Origin: Dongia_B soli | Lineage (GTDB): Bacteria; Pseudomonadota; Alphaproteobacteria; Dongiales; Dongiaceae | Length of the DNA: 64,000 bases | Assembly: GCF_034044715.1 (NCBI RefSeq) | Contig: NZ_JAXCLW010000002.1 | Location: 434,001 to 498,000, forward strand | Direction: 5' to 3' | Shown here: positions 17,196 to 25,468 of the stretch, piece after piece | How positions within the stretch are numbered: position 1 is the first letter of the stretch | How the letters are laid out: each line of letters starts with the position of its first letter | The notes under the pieces: generated by a model | What the model was told of the DNA's origin: nothing | The model's database searches: none | Seen by the model: only the letters and a program-made list of their open reading frames with translations | Made by a program: the position numbers and the translations under genes

Positions 17196-18026
17196 ATGCT
17201 GGTTCCATTTTTGATCATGCTGCGAGAAGGGATCGAAGCGGCCCTGATCGTGGGAATTGTCGCCAGTTATCTGAAACAAACGGGTCGTCAGAAGTGGATG
17301 GGCGCGGTATGGATCGGCGTCATCACCGCCTGCGTTCTTTGTCTGTTGATAGGACTCTTGCTGGATCTCGGCAGTGCCGAATTTCCGCAGCGCCAACAGG
17401 AGATATTCGAAGCCGGCGTTGGCCTGATAGCCGTTTGTATTTTGACTTCGATGGTCTTCTGGATGAAGAAGGCCGCACGCGCCATCAAGGCTCAATTGCA
17501 CGATTCCATCGATGCAGCCTTGAAACCCGGTGACAGGCAGGGGCTCGCCTTGGCCGGTATGGCATTCTTCGCTGTCGCCCGCGAAGGGTTGGAATCCGTT
17601 TTCTTTCTGCTTGCGACCTTTCAACAGAATGTCGGCACCGCCGCGCCGATAGGCGCGATTATCGGTCTGCTGGCCGCGATCGGCCTGGGCTTCGGCATCT
17701 ATTACGGCGGTGTCCGGATCAATCTGAAACGTTTCTTTCATTGGACCGGCGTGTTCATCCTCTTCGTCGCGGCCGGGCTGCTGGCCGGATCAGTACGCTC
17801 TCTGCACGAGGCTGGTCTGTGGAATGGATTGCAATCCATCGCTTTCGATCTGAGCGGCGTCTTGCCGTCCGATAGCGTGCTGGGTTCTGTCCTCGGCAGC
17901 ATTCTCGGCTATCAGGATATGCCCACGATGGGGGAGGTCCTGGCCTATTGCCTCTTTCTTTTCCCCGCTTTGGCGCTGTTCCTCGGTGGCTTGCACCGCC
18001 ACGCGGTAGCTAAAACCAGTGCTTGA
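17196..18026 (+). CDS. efeU: FTR1-family iron permease EfeU
   Basis: This 276-residue inner-membrane iron permease has seven hydrophobic segments. The two FTR1 iron-binding motifs are visible: MLREGIEAALIVG near the N terminus (REGxE) and AREGLESVFFLLA in the middle. The start at 17196 (MLVPFLIMLREGIE) matches the family's N terminus; the longer reading from 17025 adds 57 residues of unlikely sequence. It is first in an efeU-efeO-efeB-M75 unit on one strand. Together with EfeO and EfeB it imports ferrous iron, typically under acidic or low-iron conditions. Confidence 0.92.
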   Translation: MLVPFLIMLREGIEAALIVGIVASYLKQTGRQKWMGAVWIGVITACVLCLLIGLLLDLGSAEFPQRQQEIFEAGVGLIAVCILTSMVFWMKKAARAIKAQLHDSIDAALKPGDRQGLALAGMAFFAVAREGLESVFFLLATFQQNVGTAAPIGAIIGLLAAIGLGFGIYYGGVRINLKRFFHWTGVFILFVAAGLLAGSVRSLHEAGLWNGLQSIAFDLSGVLPSDSVLGSVLGSILGYQDMPTMGEVLAYCLFLFPALALFLGGLHRHAVAKTSA

Positions 18027-18047
18027 ACGCCTGGAGGGGTATTATTG

Positions 18048-19244
18048 ATGTCGCGGTCTCATGCAAGTACCTATCTGATCGGCGCTATCGTTGCTGTGGC
18101 TGTCGTGGGTGTTTTCGGCATCTATGCCGTTGCTTCGGTCAAAAAAAGCAGGGACCTGCAAACGACCAACCCAACCCAGTCTGCGTCGCAAGAGCAAGAT
18201 GCCGTCACCGTTGCCGTCACCGTCACGGGGAAAGCCTGCGAGCCGAATGCGCTTACGGTACCGGCCGGCAAAACTACCTTTCTCATCGTCAATAAAAGCT
18301 CACGCGCGCTGGAATGGGAGATCCTGAACGGCGTGATGGTGGTCGATGAGCGAGAAAACATCGCACCAGGTTTTATGCAGAAGTTGACGACGACGCTTGC
18401 GCCCGGCAGCTATGACATCACCTGCGGCCTGCTGAGCAACCCGAAGGGAAAGCTCACCGTCACCACGACGGGAGCGCAGCCGACACAGAAGCCATCCGCG
18501 GTCGATCTGATCGGGCCGATCGCCGAATACAACGTTTACGTCATCAGCGAAACCGACGATCTGGCTGCCGATACGAAGAAGTTCACCGACGCGGTGCGCG
18601 GCAACCGTCTGCAAGAAGCGCAATCGCTCTATGCGCCGGCGCGTATGCATTATGAGCGGATCGAGCCGATTGCAGAATTGTTCAGCGATCTTGATGCCAG
18701 CATCGATTCCCGGGCCGACGACCACGAGAAGAAGGAACAGGACCCCAATTTCACCGGCTTCCACCGTCTCGAATACGGTCTCTTTAGCCGGAAAAGCACG
18801 GTGGGGCTCAATGCCTTTGCCGACCAACTGGATGCCGATACCCAGGAGCTGCAGAAGCGGATCGCCGATCTGACCATTCCCCCGGAAAAACTGGTGGATG
18901 GTGCCGCCGCCCTGATCGAGGAAGTGGCTTCCAGCAAGATCAGCGGCGAAGAAGACCGCTATAGCGGCACCGACCTATGGGATTTCCAGGCCAATGTCGA
19001 GGGCGCGGAAAAGATCGTCGATCTGCTGCGCCCGCTGACCCAGAAGGCCGACAGGGCGCTGAGCGAGAGGATCGACGGCAATTTCAAGGCCGTTGAACAG
19101 ATACTGGCGAAGTACAAGGCGGCGACGGGCGGCTACCTGAACTACGACAAACTCACCAAGGAAGATCGCACGACATTGCAGGGTCCGATCACTGCGCTGG
19201 CCGAGGATCTTTCCAAGCTCCACGGCACGCTGGGGTTGAACTGA
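18048..19244 (+). CDS. efeO: EfeO: cupredoxin plus M75 (imelysin-like) iron-uptake protein
   Basis: This 398-residue periplasmic component starts with an uncleaved or signal-like helix (residues 9-31). A cupredoxin-like domain follows at about 50-145, with a Cys in GKACEPNALTVPAGKT and another in DITCGLL. The M75 domain covers about 155-398. The HxxE metal motif of M75 proteins is HYERIE near residue 201. The ATG at 18048 has a strong GGAGGGG site. The M75 part is strikingly similar to the protein at 20586-21419. It is thought to oxidise or capture Fe(II) and hand it to EfeU. Confidence 0.92.
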   Translation: MSRSHASTYLIGAIVAVAVVGVFGIYAVASVKKSRDLQTTNPTQSASQEQDAVTVAVTVTGKACEPNALTVPAGKTTFLIVNKSSRALEWEILNGVMVVDERENIAPGFMQKLTTTLAPGSYDITCGLLSNPKGKLTVTTTGAQPTQKPSAVDLIGPIAEYNVYVISETDDLAADTKKFTDAVRGNRLQEAQSLYAPARMHYERIEPIAELFSDLDASIDSRADDHEKKEQDPNFTGFHRLEYGLFSRKSTVGLNAFADQLDADTQELQKRIADLTIPPEKLVDGAAALIEEVASSKISGEEDRYSGTDLWDFQANVEGAEKIVDLLRPLTQKADRALSERIDGNFKAVEQILAKYKAATGGYLNYDKLTKEDRTTLQGPITALAEDLSKLHGTLGLN

Positions 19245-19262
19245 GCAGGCTGGAGGCGAGCG

Positions 19263-20540
19263 ATGACGATCAAGAAGCCGAACCAGGAAAACGGACCAAT
19301 TTTGCCGGAGCGACGCAGCCTGTTGCTTGGCATGGGCGCCGCCGGCGGTGGCGCGGTGTTGGCGGCCTTGTCAGGGAATGTGGCCCGCGCCGATCAAATG
19401 CCCGTTGCAAAAGCTGAGCTGATGAATGAAGCCCAGCCGTTCTATGGCAATCATCAGGCCGGCATAACCACCCCGCGGCCGGCGGCGGCCATGACGGTTG
19501 CCTTCGATGTGCTGGCCACGACGCGTGCCGATCTGCAGCGCTTGTTCCAGACATTGAGCGAGCGCATTTCCTTCCTGATGAAAGGTGGGCCGGCTCCGAC
19601 CGGCGATCCAAAATTTCCCCCGGCGGATTCCGGTGTGCTTGGGTCGCAAATCGTTCCTGATAACCTGACAATGACCATTGCCGTTGGCGCGTCCCTGTTC
19701 GATGAACGCTTCGGGCTTGGGAAAGTCAAGCCAGGTCACCTGGTGCGAATGACGGGGTTTCCCAACGACGCATTGGATGCCGATATGTGCCATGGCGATC
19801 TTCTGCTGCAGATCTGTTCCAACAGCAACGAGGTCAATATCCACGCCCTGCGGGATGTGGTGAAAAATCTCCCCGATCTGCTGATGGTGCGATGGAAGCA
19901 GGATGGTTTCCTGCGGATCGAGGAAAGCGCCAGCAAAAAGACGGCGCGCAACCTGCTGGGATTCAAAGACGGCACTGCCAATCCAAATGCGACGGATGAG
20001 GCAGTCATGAACAAGATCGTCTGGGTACAGCCGAATGCAGGCGAACCAACTTGGGCGACGGGCGGAACCTATCAGGTGGTCCGGGTCATCCGCCACTTCG
20101 TGGAGAGATGGGATCGCACACCCTTGCATCAGCAGGCCGAAATTTTCGGTCGCGATAAAGTCGAGGGCGCTCCCCTCGGCATGAAATCGGAATTCGATGC
20201 GCCGGATTACGTGAGCGACCCGAAAGGGCAGAGGATCGCGCTCGACTCTCATATCAGGCTGGCTAATCCGCGCAGGCCCGAGACCGAAGAAAACCTCATT
20301 CTGCGCCGGCCGTTCAATTATTCGCGCGGCGTTACCAAATCCGGACAGCTCGATATGGGGCTGTTGTTCATCTGCTTCCAGTCGAATTTGGAGAAAGGCT
20401 TCATCACGGTCCAGAAACGGCTGAACGGTGAACAACTGGAGGAATACATCAAGCCGATTGGGGGCGGGTATTTCTTCGTTCTACCTGGCGTGCCGACCAA
20501 AGACGGATATTTGGGCCAGAGCCTTATCGAATCAACCTGA
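19263..20540 (+). CDS. efeB: EfeB: Tat-exported dye-decolourising heme peroxidase
   Basis: This 425-residue DyP peroxidase is secreted by the Tat path, with the twin Arg in PERRSLLLGMGAAGGG at residues 16-30. The family hallmark GFKDGTANP (GxxDG) lies near residue 232. The proximal heme His is in DSHIRLANPR near residue 329, as in E. coli EfeB, and RHFVERWDR is also conserved. In the efe system EfeB is proposed to oxidise ferrous iron in the periplasm or to release iron from heme. It lies 18 bases after efeO. Confidence 0.93.
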   Translation: MTIKKPNQENGPILPERRSLLLGMGAAGGGAVLAALSGNVARADQMPVAKAELMNEAQPFYGNHQAGITTPRPAAAMTVAFDVLATTRADLQRLFQTLSERISFLMKGGPAPTGDPKFPPADSGVLGSQIVPDNLTMTIAVGASLFDERFGLGKVKPGHLVRMTGFPNDALDADMCHGDLLLQICSNSNEVNIHALRDVVKNLPDLLMVRWKQDGFLRIEESASKKTARNLLGFKDGTANPNATDEAVMNKIVWVQPNAGEPTWATGGTYQVVRVIRHFVERWDRTPLHQQAEIFGRDKVEGAPLGMKSEFDAPDYVSDPKGQRIALDSHIRLANPRRPETEENLILRRPFNYSRGVTKSGQLDMGLLFICFQSNLEKGFITVQKRLNGEQLEEYIKPIGGGYFFVLPGVPTKDGYLGQSLIEST

Positions 20541-20585
20541 GCGATGTCGATCTCCCGATCAATCAGATATTCCCCAGAGACAGAT

Positions 20586-21419
20586 ATGATACAACGCCTT
20601 AAAGCAATCGTTATCGGTGGTGCGGGTCTTTGCCTCGCTTCTAGCGCCTGGGCTGCACAGCCGGCGGTCAATCCGATGGATCTCGTCAAGCCCGTTGCTG
20701 CCTATAAGGTCTATGTCTCGGCAGAAGCCAAGGTGCTGACCGCTACGACGAAGAAGTTCACCGATGCCATTCGTGCGGGCGACCTGGAGCAGGCGCAGAT
20801 GCTCTATGCGCCGACGCGCGTGCATTACGAGCGGATCGAGCCGATTGCAGAATTGTTCAGCGATCTCGATGCCAGCATCGACTCCCGCGCCGATGACCAT
20901 GAGAAGAAAGAGCAGGATCCCGGCTTTACCGGTTTCCATCGCCTCGAATACGGCCTGTTCTCTCAAAAAAGCACCGATGGCCTGACTCCCTTTGCCGACA
21001 AACTGGATGCCGATACGCAGGACCTGCAGAACCGTATTGCCGCCTTGACCATTCCGCCGGAAAAGATGGCGGATGGTGCGGCGGCGCTGATCGAGGAAGT
21101 CGCCGCCAGCAAGATCAGCGGCGAGGAGGATCGCTATAGTGGCACCGATCTATGGGATTTCCAGGCCAATGTCGATGGCGCGGAAAAGATCGTCGATCTG
21201 TTGCGCCCGCTGACAAAGAAAGCCGACAAGGCGCTCAGCGACAAGATCGACGACAATTTCGAGACCGTCGACAAAGTGCTGGCGAAGTACAAGACCTCGG
21301 GCGGTAGCTACAAGAGCTATGACAAGCTGACCAAGCAAGATCGCACGGCTTTGCAGGGGCCGATCACCGCACTGGCGGAAGATCTCTCCAAGCTGCGCGG
21401 TACGCTGGGGCTAAACTGA
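20586..21419 (+). CDS. second M75 iron-uptake protein (EfeM/EfeO-like without cupredoxin)
   Basis: This 277-residue periplasmic protein has a cleavable signal peptide (MIQRLKAIVIGGAGLCLASSAWAA) and a lone M75 domain. The HYERIE metal motif is near residue 80. From there to the end it is nearly collinear and very similar to EfeO (DLDASIDSRADDHEKKEQDP, SGTDLWDFQANV). The DNA also matches closely, including a 38-base run at the HxxE region. This points to a recent internal duplication of the EfeO M75 part. The start at 20586 is chosen for the signal peptide; an ATG at 20544 is possible. A terminator follows. Confidence 0.88.
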   Translation: MIQRLKAIVIGGAGLCLASSAWAAQPAVNPMDLVKPVAAYKVYVSAEAKVLTATTKKFTDAIRAGDLEQAQMLYAPTRVHYERIEPIAELFSDLDASIDSRADDHEKKEQDPGFTGFHRLEYGLFSQKSTDGLTPFADKLDADTQDLQNRIAALTIPPEKMADGAAALIEEVAASKISGEEDRYSGTDLWDFQANVDGAEKIVDLLRPLTKKADKALSDKIDDNFETVDKVLAKYKTSGGSYKSYDKLTKQDRTALQGPITALAEDLSKLRGTLGLN

Positions 21420-21440
21420 GCCAGATATGGCATGAAAAGC

Positions 21441-21480
21441 AAACCCGGCTGACGGTCTTCAGCCGGGTTTCTTTATCTTC
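21441..21480. terminator. bidirectional terminator after the efe operon
   Basis: A 12-bp stem AAACCCGGCTGA / TCAGCCGGGTTT is followed by CTTTATCTTC. The opposite strand is also T-rich, so it can end the convergent bmt-argS-BCAT unit too. Confidence 0.85.
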
Positions 21481-21495
21481 ACCCGCGACGGTTCT

Positions 21496-22365
21496 TTATG
21501 ACGGCTGCGTCTTCGCAAATTGCCAATAAAGCGCGCGCGCCCGTTGGGTGATGGGGCCATAGGCGAGGTTGCGGCCTTCGATGCCATTGATCGGCTGCAC
21601 CTTGCTGTAATTGCCGCTGGCAAAGGCTTCGTCGGCCTGCATGACCTCATCATAGGTGACGGTACGCTCGACAACGGGAATGCCGTCCGCCTTCAGCAGC
21701 TTGACCAGGCGCTGGCGCGTCAGGCCGTTGAGAAAAGTGCCATTGGGGATCGGCGTGATGGCGGTGCCGTCCTTGACGATCCACAGATTGGAGGCGGTCA
21801 GTTCAGCCACATTGCCCAATTGATCGAGCATCACCGCATCGTCGAAGCCGCGCTTCTTCGCCTCGGCATTGGCGCGGCCGGAATGGGCATAGAGCGCTAC
21901 GGCCTTGGCATCGGTGGGTGCCGTCTCCTGTGTCGGACGGCGCAAAGGCGACAGAGTCACGCGAAAACCCTTCGGCTCGGGGACCGGCGCTTCGGCAATC
22001 GACAGGGCAAAGCGCGTCGTCGCCGGGTCTGGATGGATGTCGCCATCCGCCGCCCAGAAGAAGGGACGGATATAGAGATGGGTGCCTGGCTCGAACAGCT
22101 TGATACCCTTGCGGGCAAGGCGTTCGATTTCCTGCGCACTGACCGGCGGCTCTAGACCCAGCGCATGAGCCGACCGGATCGCCCGCTGACAATGCAGGTC
22201 CAGATCCGGCGCCATGCCGTCGAAGGCGCGGGCCCCATCGAAGACGGCCGAACCGAGCCAGGTCGCATGATCCCAGAGGCCAAGGGCCGCCGGATTGCCG
22301 GTCAGCCATTCGCCATCGAGATAGTGTCGTGCATTGACCACTTTTACTTCAGCCACGATACGCAT
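21496..22365 (-). CDS. branched-chain amino acid aminotransferase-like class IV aminotransferase
   Basis: This 289-residue PLP fold-type IV enzyme resembles IlvE. It shows LYIRPFFWA, the putative catalytic Lys in TDAKAVALYAHSGRANAEAKKRGFDDAVMLD, NVAELTASNLWIVKDG for PLP phosphate binding, and GLTRQRLVKLL. Substrates are probably branched-chain amino acids with 2-oxoglutarate, but D-amino-acid transaminases share this fold. GGAAGG directly abuts the ATG at 22365, which is too close, so a GTG four codons in (22353) is a plausible true start. It is the last gene of the bmt-argS-BCAT run. Confidence 0.82.
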   Translation of the reverse strand: MRIVAEVKVVNARHYLDGEWLTGNPAALGLWDHATWLGSAVFDGARAFDGMAPDLDLHCQRAIRSAHALGLEPPVSAQEIERLARKGIKLFEPGTHLYIRPFFWAADGDIHPDPATTRFALSIAEAPVPEPKGFRVTLSPLRRPTQETAPTDAKAVALYAHSGRANAEAKKRGFDDAVMLDQLGNVAELTASNLWIVKDGTAITPIPNGTFLNGLTRQRLVKLLKADGIPVVERTVTYDEVMQADEAFASGNYSKVQPINGIEGRNLAYGPITQRARALYWQFAKTQPS

Positions 22366-22418
22366 CCTTCCAGTTGAATGATCGTTCGTTGGTTTTCACC
22401 CTGTCATTGATGCAGGGC

Positions 22419-24179
22419 TTACATCCGGTCCGGTGTCTCGATCCCCAGTAGTGAGAGACACAATTCGAATTGCCGTAAGGTCAGCGCACAAAGCGCCAGG
22501 CGCGACCGGCGGATTGCCTCATCCTGTTCGCTCAGGATATGGCAGGCGGCATAGAAGCTGCTGAATGTCTGGCCCAGCGTGTAGGCGAAATCGGCGATCC
22601 GGTTCGGCGCCAGGTCTTCATAGGCGCCGATGATCGCATCCGGCATCGCGCCCAACATCAGGGCAAGATCGCGTTCGGTCGCCGCCGTTGGAATGATCGC
22701 GCCGGGCTTGTCACCCTGGGCCTCGGCCTTGCGCAATAGCGATTTGATGCGAACGGCGGCATAGAGCAGGTATGGGCCGGTCTTGCCTTCGAAACGTGAG
22801 AAACGGTCCAGGTCGAAAACATAGTTGGCGATCGGGTTATTGCTGAGATCGGCGAATTTCAGCGATGCCACGCCGACCTTGCGGGCAATGTCCTCGCGCT
22901 CTTCCGGCGTATAATCGCTGCCAAGCCCATGTTCGGTCAGGCGCTTCTTGGCTTCATCCGAGACCATCGTGATCAGGTCGTCTAGCTTCATGACACCGCC
23001 CGTCCGGGTCTTGAACGGCTTACCGTCAGTGCCGTTCATGGTGCCGTAACCGAGATGCACCATGCTGGCCTTGCCGTTCAGCCCGGCCTTGATCGCCGCG
23101 CGGAAGACCTGGACGAAATGCAGATGCTGGCGGTGATCGACGACGTAGATGATACGGTCCGGATTCTGGCAATTGACGCGGTCGACGATGGTGGCGAGAT
23201 CAGTGGTTGAATACATCGCCGCGCCATCCGACTTCACCAGGATCAGCGGCGGGATTTCCATCTTGTCGCTTTCCTCGGCGACCCGAACGATCAGCGCACC
23301 ATCGCTTTCCTCGACGACACCTTTGGCCTTCATCTCCTCGACCATCGGGGCGATCAGGTCGTTGACGCAGGCCTCGCCCTTCCAGAGGTCGAAATGGACA
23401 CCGAGATTGCCGTAATCGCGCTTCATCGCATCGACGGAAATGTCGAAGAAATGCTGCCACAGCGCGCGATAGCCGGGGCGGCCGTCCTGCAATTCCGCCG
23501 TCGCCTGGCGCGCACGTTCCAGCCGGGCCGGGTCCGCCTTGCAGGCAGCGGAAGCGGTCGGATAGAGCTCTTCAAGCTCCCGCAGGGTCACGGGGCTGTC
23601 GGCCGGGAAGGGGCCGGTGTTTTTCGGGTCGAAATACGGCAGCTCGGGGTGGCGGATCTCCAGTTCGGAAATCAGCATGCCCATCTGCAGACCCCAATCG
23701 CCCATATGCACATCGCCGACGGTCTCGTCACCGACAAAGGCAAAAATGCGCCGGATGGAATCGCCGATAATGGCGGCGCGCAGATGGCCGACATGCATGG
23801 GCTTCGCGATATTCGGTCCGCCGTAATCCAGCACCACCATTAGCTTCTGCTTCGCCGGCATGCCGAGGCGGTCGTCCTGGCTCAGGCGATTCATCTGCTC
23901 CGCCAGCCAGGCATCGGTGACCGAGAGATTGATGAAGCCGGGGCCGGCCAGGGAAATGTCGCGGAACATCGGCTGCGCCTGCAGCTTCTCGACGATCCTG
24001 TCGGCGATCTGGCGCGGCGGCTGCTTCGCGGCCTTGGCAGCGGCGAGGGCACCGTTGCATTGGAATTGCGACAGGTCGGGGCGGTTGGAAACCGTCACCT
24101 TGCCATATTCGGCCGGCAGGTCGCAGGCGGCGAAGGCGGCGCCGACGATGTCGCTGAGCAAGGCGGTAAGCGAAGACAT
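22419..24179 (-). CDS. argS: arginyl-tRNA synthetase
   Basis: This 586-residue class I synthetase charges tRNA-Arg. The HIGH-equivalent is GPNIAKPMHVGHLRAAIIGDS near residue 125. The N-terminal Add1 domain (residues 1-100) and the C-terminal DALR anticodon-binding domain (ending ALTLRQFELCLSLLGIETPDRM) are both present. Length matches bacterial ArgS. It lies 35 bases after bmt and 53 before the aminotransferase gene. A housekeeping gene inside the methylamine region is notable only for its linkage. Confidence 0.94.
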   Translation of the reverse strand: MSSLTALLSDIVGAAFAACDLPAEYGKVTVSNRPDLSQFQCNGALAAAKAAKQPPRQIADRIVEKLQAQPMFRDISLAGPGFINLSVTDAWLAEQMNRLSQDDRLGMPAKQKLMVVLDYGGPNIAKPMHVGHLRAAIIGDSIRRIFAFVGDETVGDVHMGDWGLQMGMLISELEIRHPELPYFDPKNTGPFPADSPVTLRELEELYPTASAACKADPARLERARQATAELQDGRPGYRALWQHFFDISVDAMKRDYGNLGVHFDLWKGEACVNDLIAPMVEEMKAKGVVEESDGALIVRVAEESDKMEIPPLILVKSDGAAMYSTTDLATIVDRVNCQNPDRIIYVVDHRQHLHFVQVFRAAIKAGLNGKASMVHLGYGTMNGTDGKPFKTRTGGVMKLDDLITMVSDEAKKRLTEHGLGSDYTPEEREDIARKVGVASLKFADLSNNPIANYVFDLDRFSRFEGKTGPYLLYAAVRIKSLLRKAEAQGDKPGAIIPTAATERDLALMLGAMPDAIIGAYEDLAPNRIADFAYTLGQTFSSFYAACHILSEQDEAIRRSRLALCALTLRQFELCLSLLGIETPDRM

Positions 24180-24214
24180 GATAAGCGAGTTACCTGTATT
24201 GGTCTTGGGTCGGA

Positions 24215-25282
24215 TCAGAAGGAGGCGTCGTCGGCGCTGGCACGACGGCGGCGGCCACGGCGCTCACCATCGCCACCACCGGCCGGCGCATGGCCGGAAA
24301 GGCTGGCTTCGGCGCCGGAGGTAAGGGCGCCGAGCTTCGAGGTGATGACCTCGAGCGTCGGCTTCTCGCCCGGCGTATGGCTGTCGAGCGATGCGCGGAT
24401 CGACTTCAGATGCTCGGGCGAGGTGCCGCAGCAGCCGCCGACGATCCGGGCGCCGGCATCGCGCACCAGCTTGGCATAGTCGCCCATCAATTCCGGCGTG
24501 CCGTTATATTTGATCTTGCCTTCGTCGTAGAACGGAATGCCGCAATTGCCCTTGGCGACGATGATATCGCCCGGCTGCGCCGCGGCCGCCATCTGCAGGA
24601 TCGTCGCCGTCAGATCCGACGCGCCGACGCCGCAATTGGCGCCATAGGCGACCGGCTTCGGGTCGAGCGTGTGGACGAACTGCGCGAAATCGGCCGGCGT
24701 GATCCCCATCATGGTGCGGCCATTGGTGTCGAAGCTGCAGGTCGTGACGATTGGCAGGCCGGCCTTGGCCGCACCCTTGACTGCGGCGGCGACTTCCTCG
24801 CGCGCCGACATGGTTTCGATCCACAGTACATCGACGCCGCCGTCACGCAGGGCGATCGCTTGTTCCTCGAAAGCGGCAATGCCGTCCTCTTCGGTCAGGG
24901 CGCCCAGCGGCTGGAACAGCTCGCCCGTCGGCCCCATCGACCCGGCGACGATGACCACGCGGCCCGGGGTCTGCTGCATTGCCTTATCGGCGACGGCGCG
25001 GGCGATCTCGGCGGCGCGCTTGTTGATCTCATAGACCTTGTCCTGGTCGCCATGCAGTTTCAGGCGATGGCGGGTGCCGCCAAAAGAGTTGGTCAGGATC
25101 ACGTCGGAGCCGGCATCGACGAAAGATTGATGTAGCGCCGTGATTTTCTCGGGATGGAGGAAATTCCAGGTCTCCGGGGAATCGCCTGTCATCAGCCCAG
25201 CCGCGAACAGATTGGTGCCGGTGGCGCCATCCGCCATCAGAAACGGCTTATCCTGCAATAGCTGCAGAAAACGATTGGTCAT
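24215..25282 (-). CDS. bmt: betaine-homocysteine S-methyltransferase
   Basis: This 355-residue homocysteine methyltransferase would transfer a methyl group from glycine betaine to homocysteine, giving methionine and dimethylglycine. The MADGATGTNLF start, the GANCG Cys and the GGCCGTSPEHL double Cys make up the zinc site. The C-terminal tail is low-complexity and basic (GERRGRRRR), as in rhizobial Bmt. The assignment as betaine-specific rests on the overall type and the choline context; S-methylmethionine-type enzymes are the alternative. The ATG has GAGGAGG upstream. It supplies dimethylglycine for the neighbouring dehydrogenase. Confidence 0.85.
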   Translation of the reverse strand: MTNRFLQLLQDKPFLMADGATGTNLFAAGLMTGDSPETWNFLHPEKITALHQSFVDAGSDVILTNSFGGTRHRLKLHGDQDKVYEINKRAAEIARAVADKAMQQTPGRVVIVAGSMGPTGELFQPLGALTEEDGIAAFEEQAIALRDGGVDVLWIETMSAREEVAAAVKGAAKAGLPIVTTCSFDTNGRTMMGITPADFAQFVHTLDPKPVAYGANCGVGASDLTATILQMAAAAQPGDIIVAKGNCGIPFYDEGKIKYNGTPELMGDYAKLVRDAGARIVGGCCGTSPEHLKSIRASLDSHTPGEKPTLEVITSKLGALTSGAEASLSGHAPAGGGDGERRGRRRRASADDASF

Positions 25283-25402
25283 GGCAGCCTCCTCTCGGTC
25301 CAGTTTCCTGGCGCAAACTCATCAAAATCCATCCTAACTGCGCCGCACAGTAGGGTTTTGGCCGGTCCCTCGCAAGTCTGGTTTCATCTGGGCCGCCAGA
25401 CC

Positions 25403-25439
25403 GAAAAAGCAATCGGCGGCCGGTTTCCCGGCCGCCGAT
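25403..25439 (-). terminator. terminator after the dimethylglycine/sarcosine dehydrogenase
   Basis: A perfect 12-bp stem (25412-25423 with 25428-25439; arm ATCGGCGGCCGG) is followed on the minus strand by TGCTTTTTC. It isolates bmt transcription from the dehydrogenase. Confidence 0.82.
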
Positions 25440-25468
25440 CGAGGCTTTTATGGCTTTTGAGGCCGATA

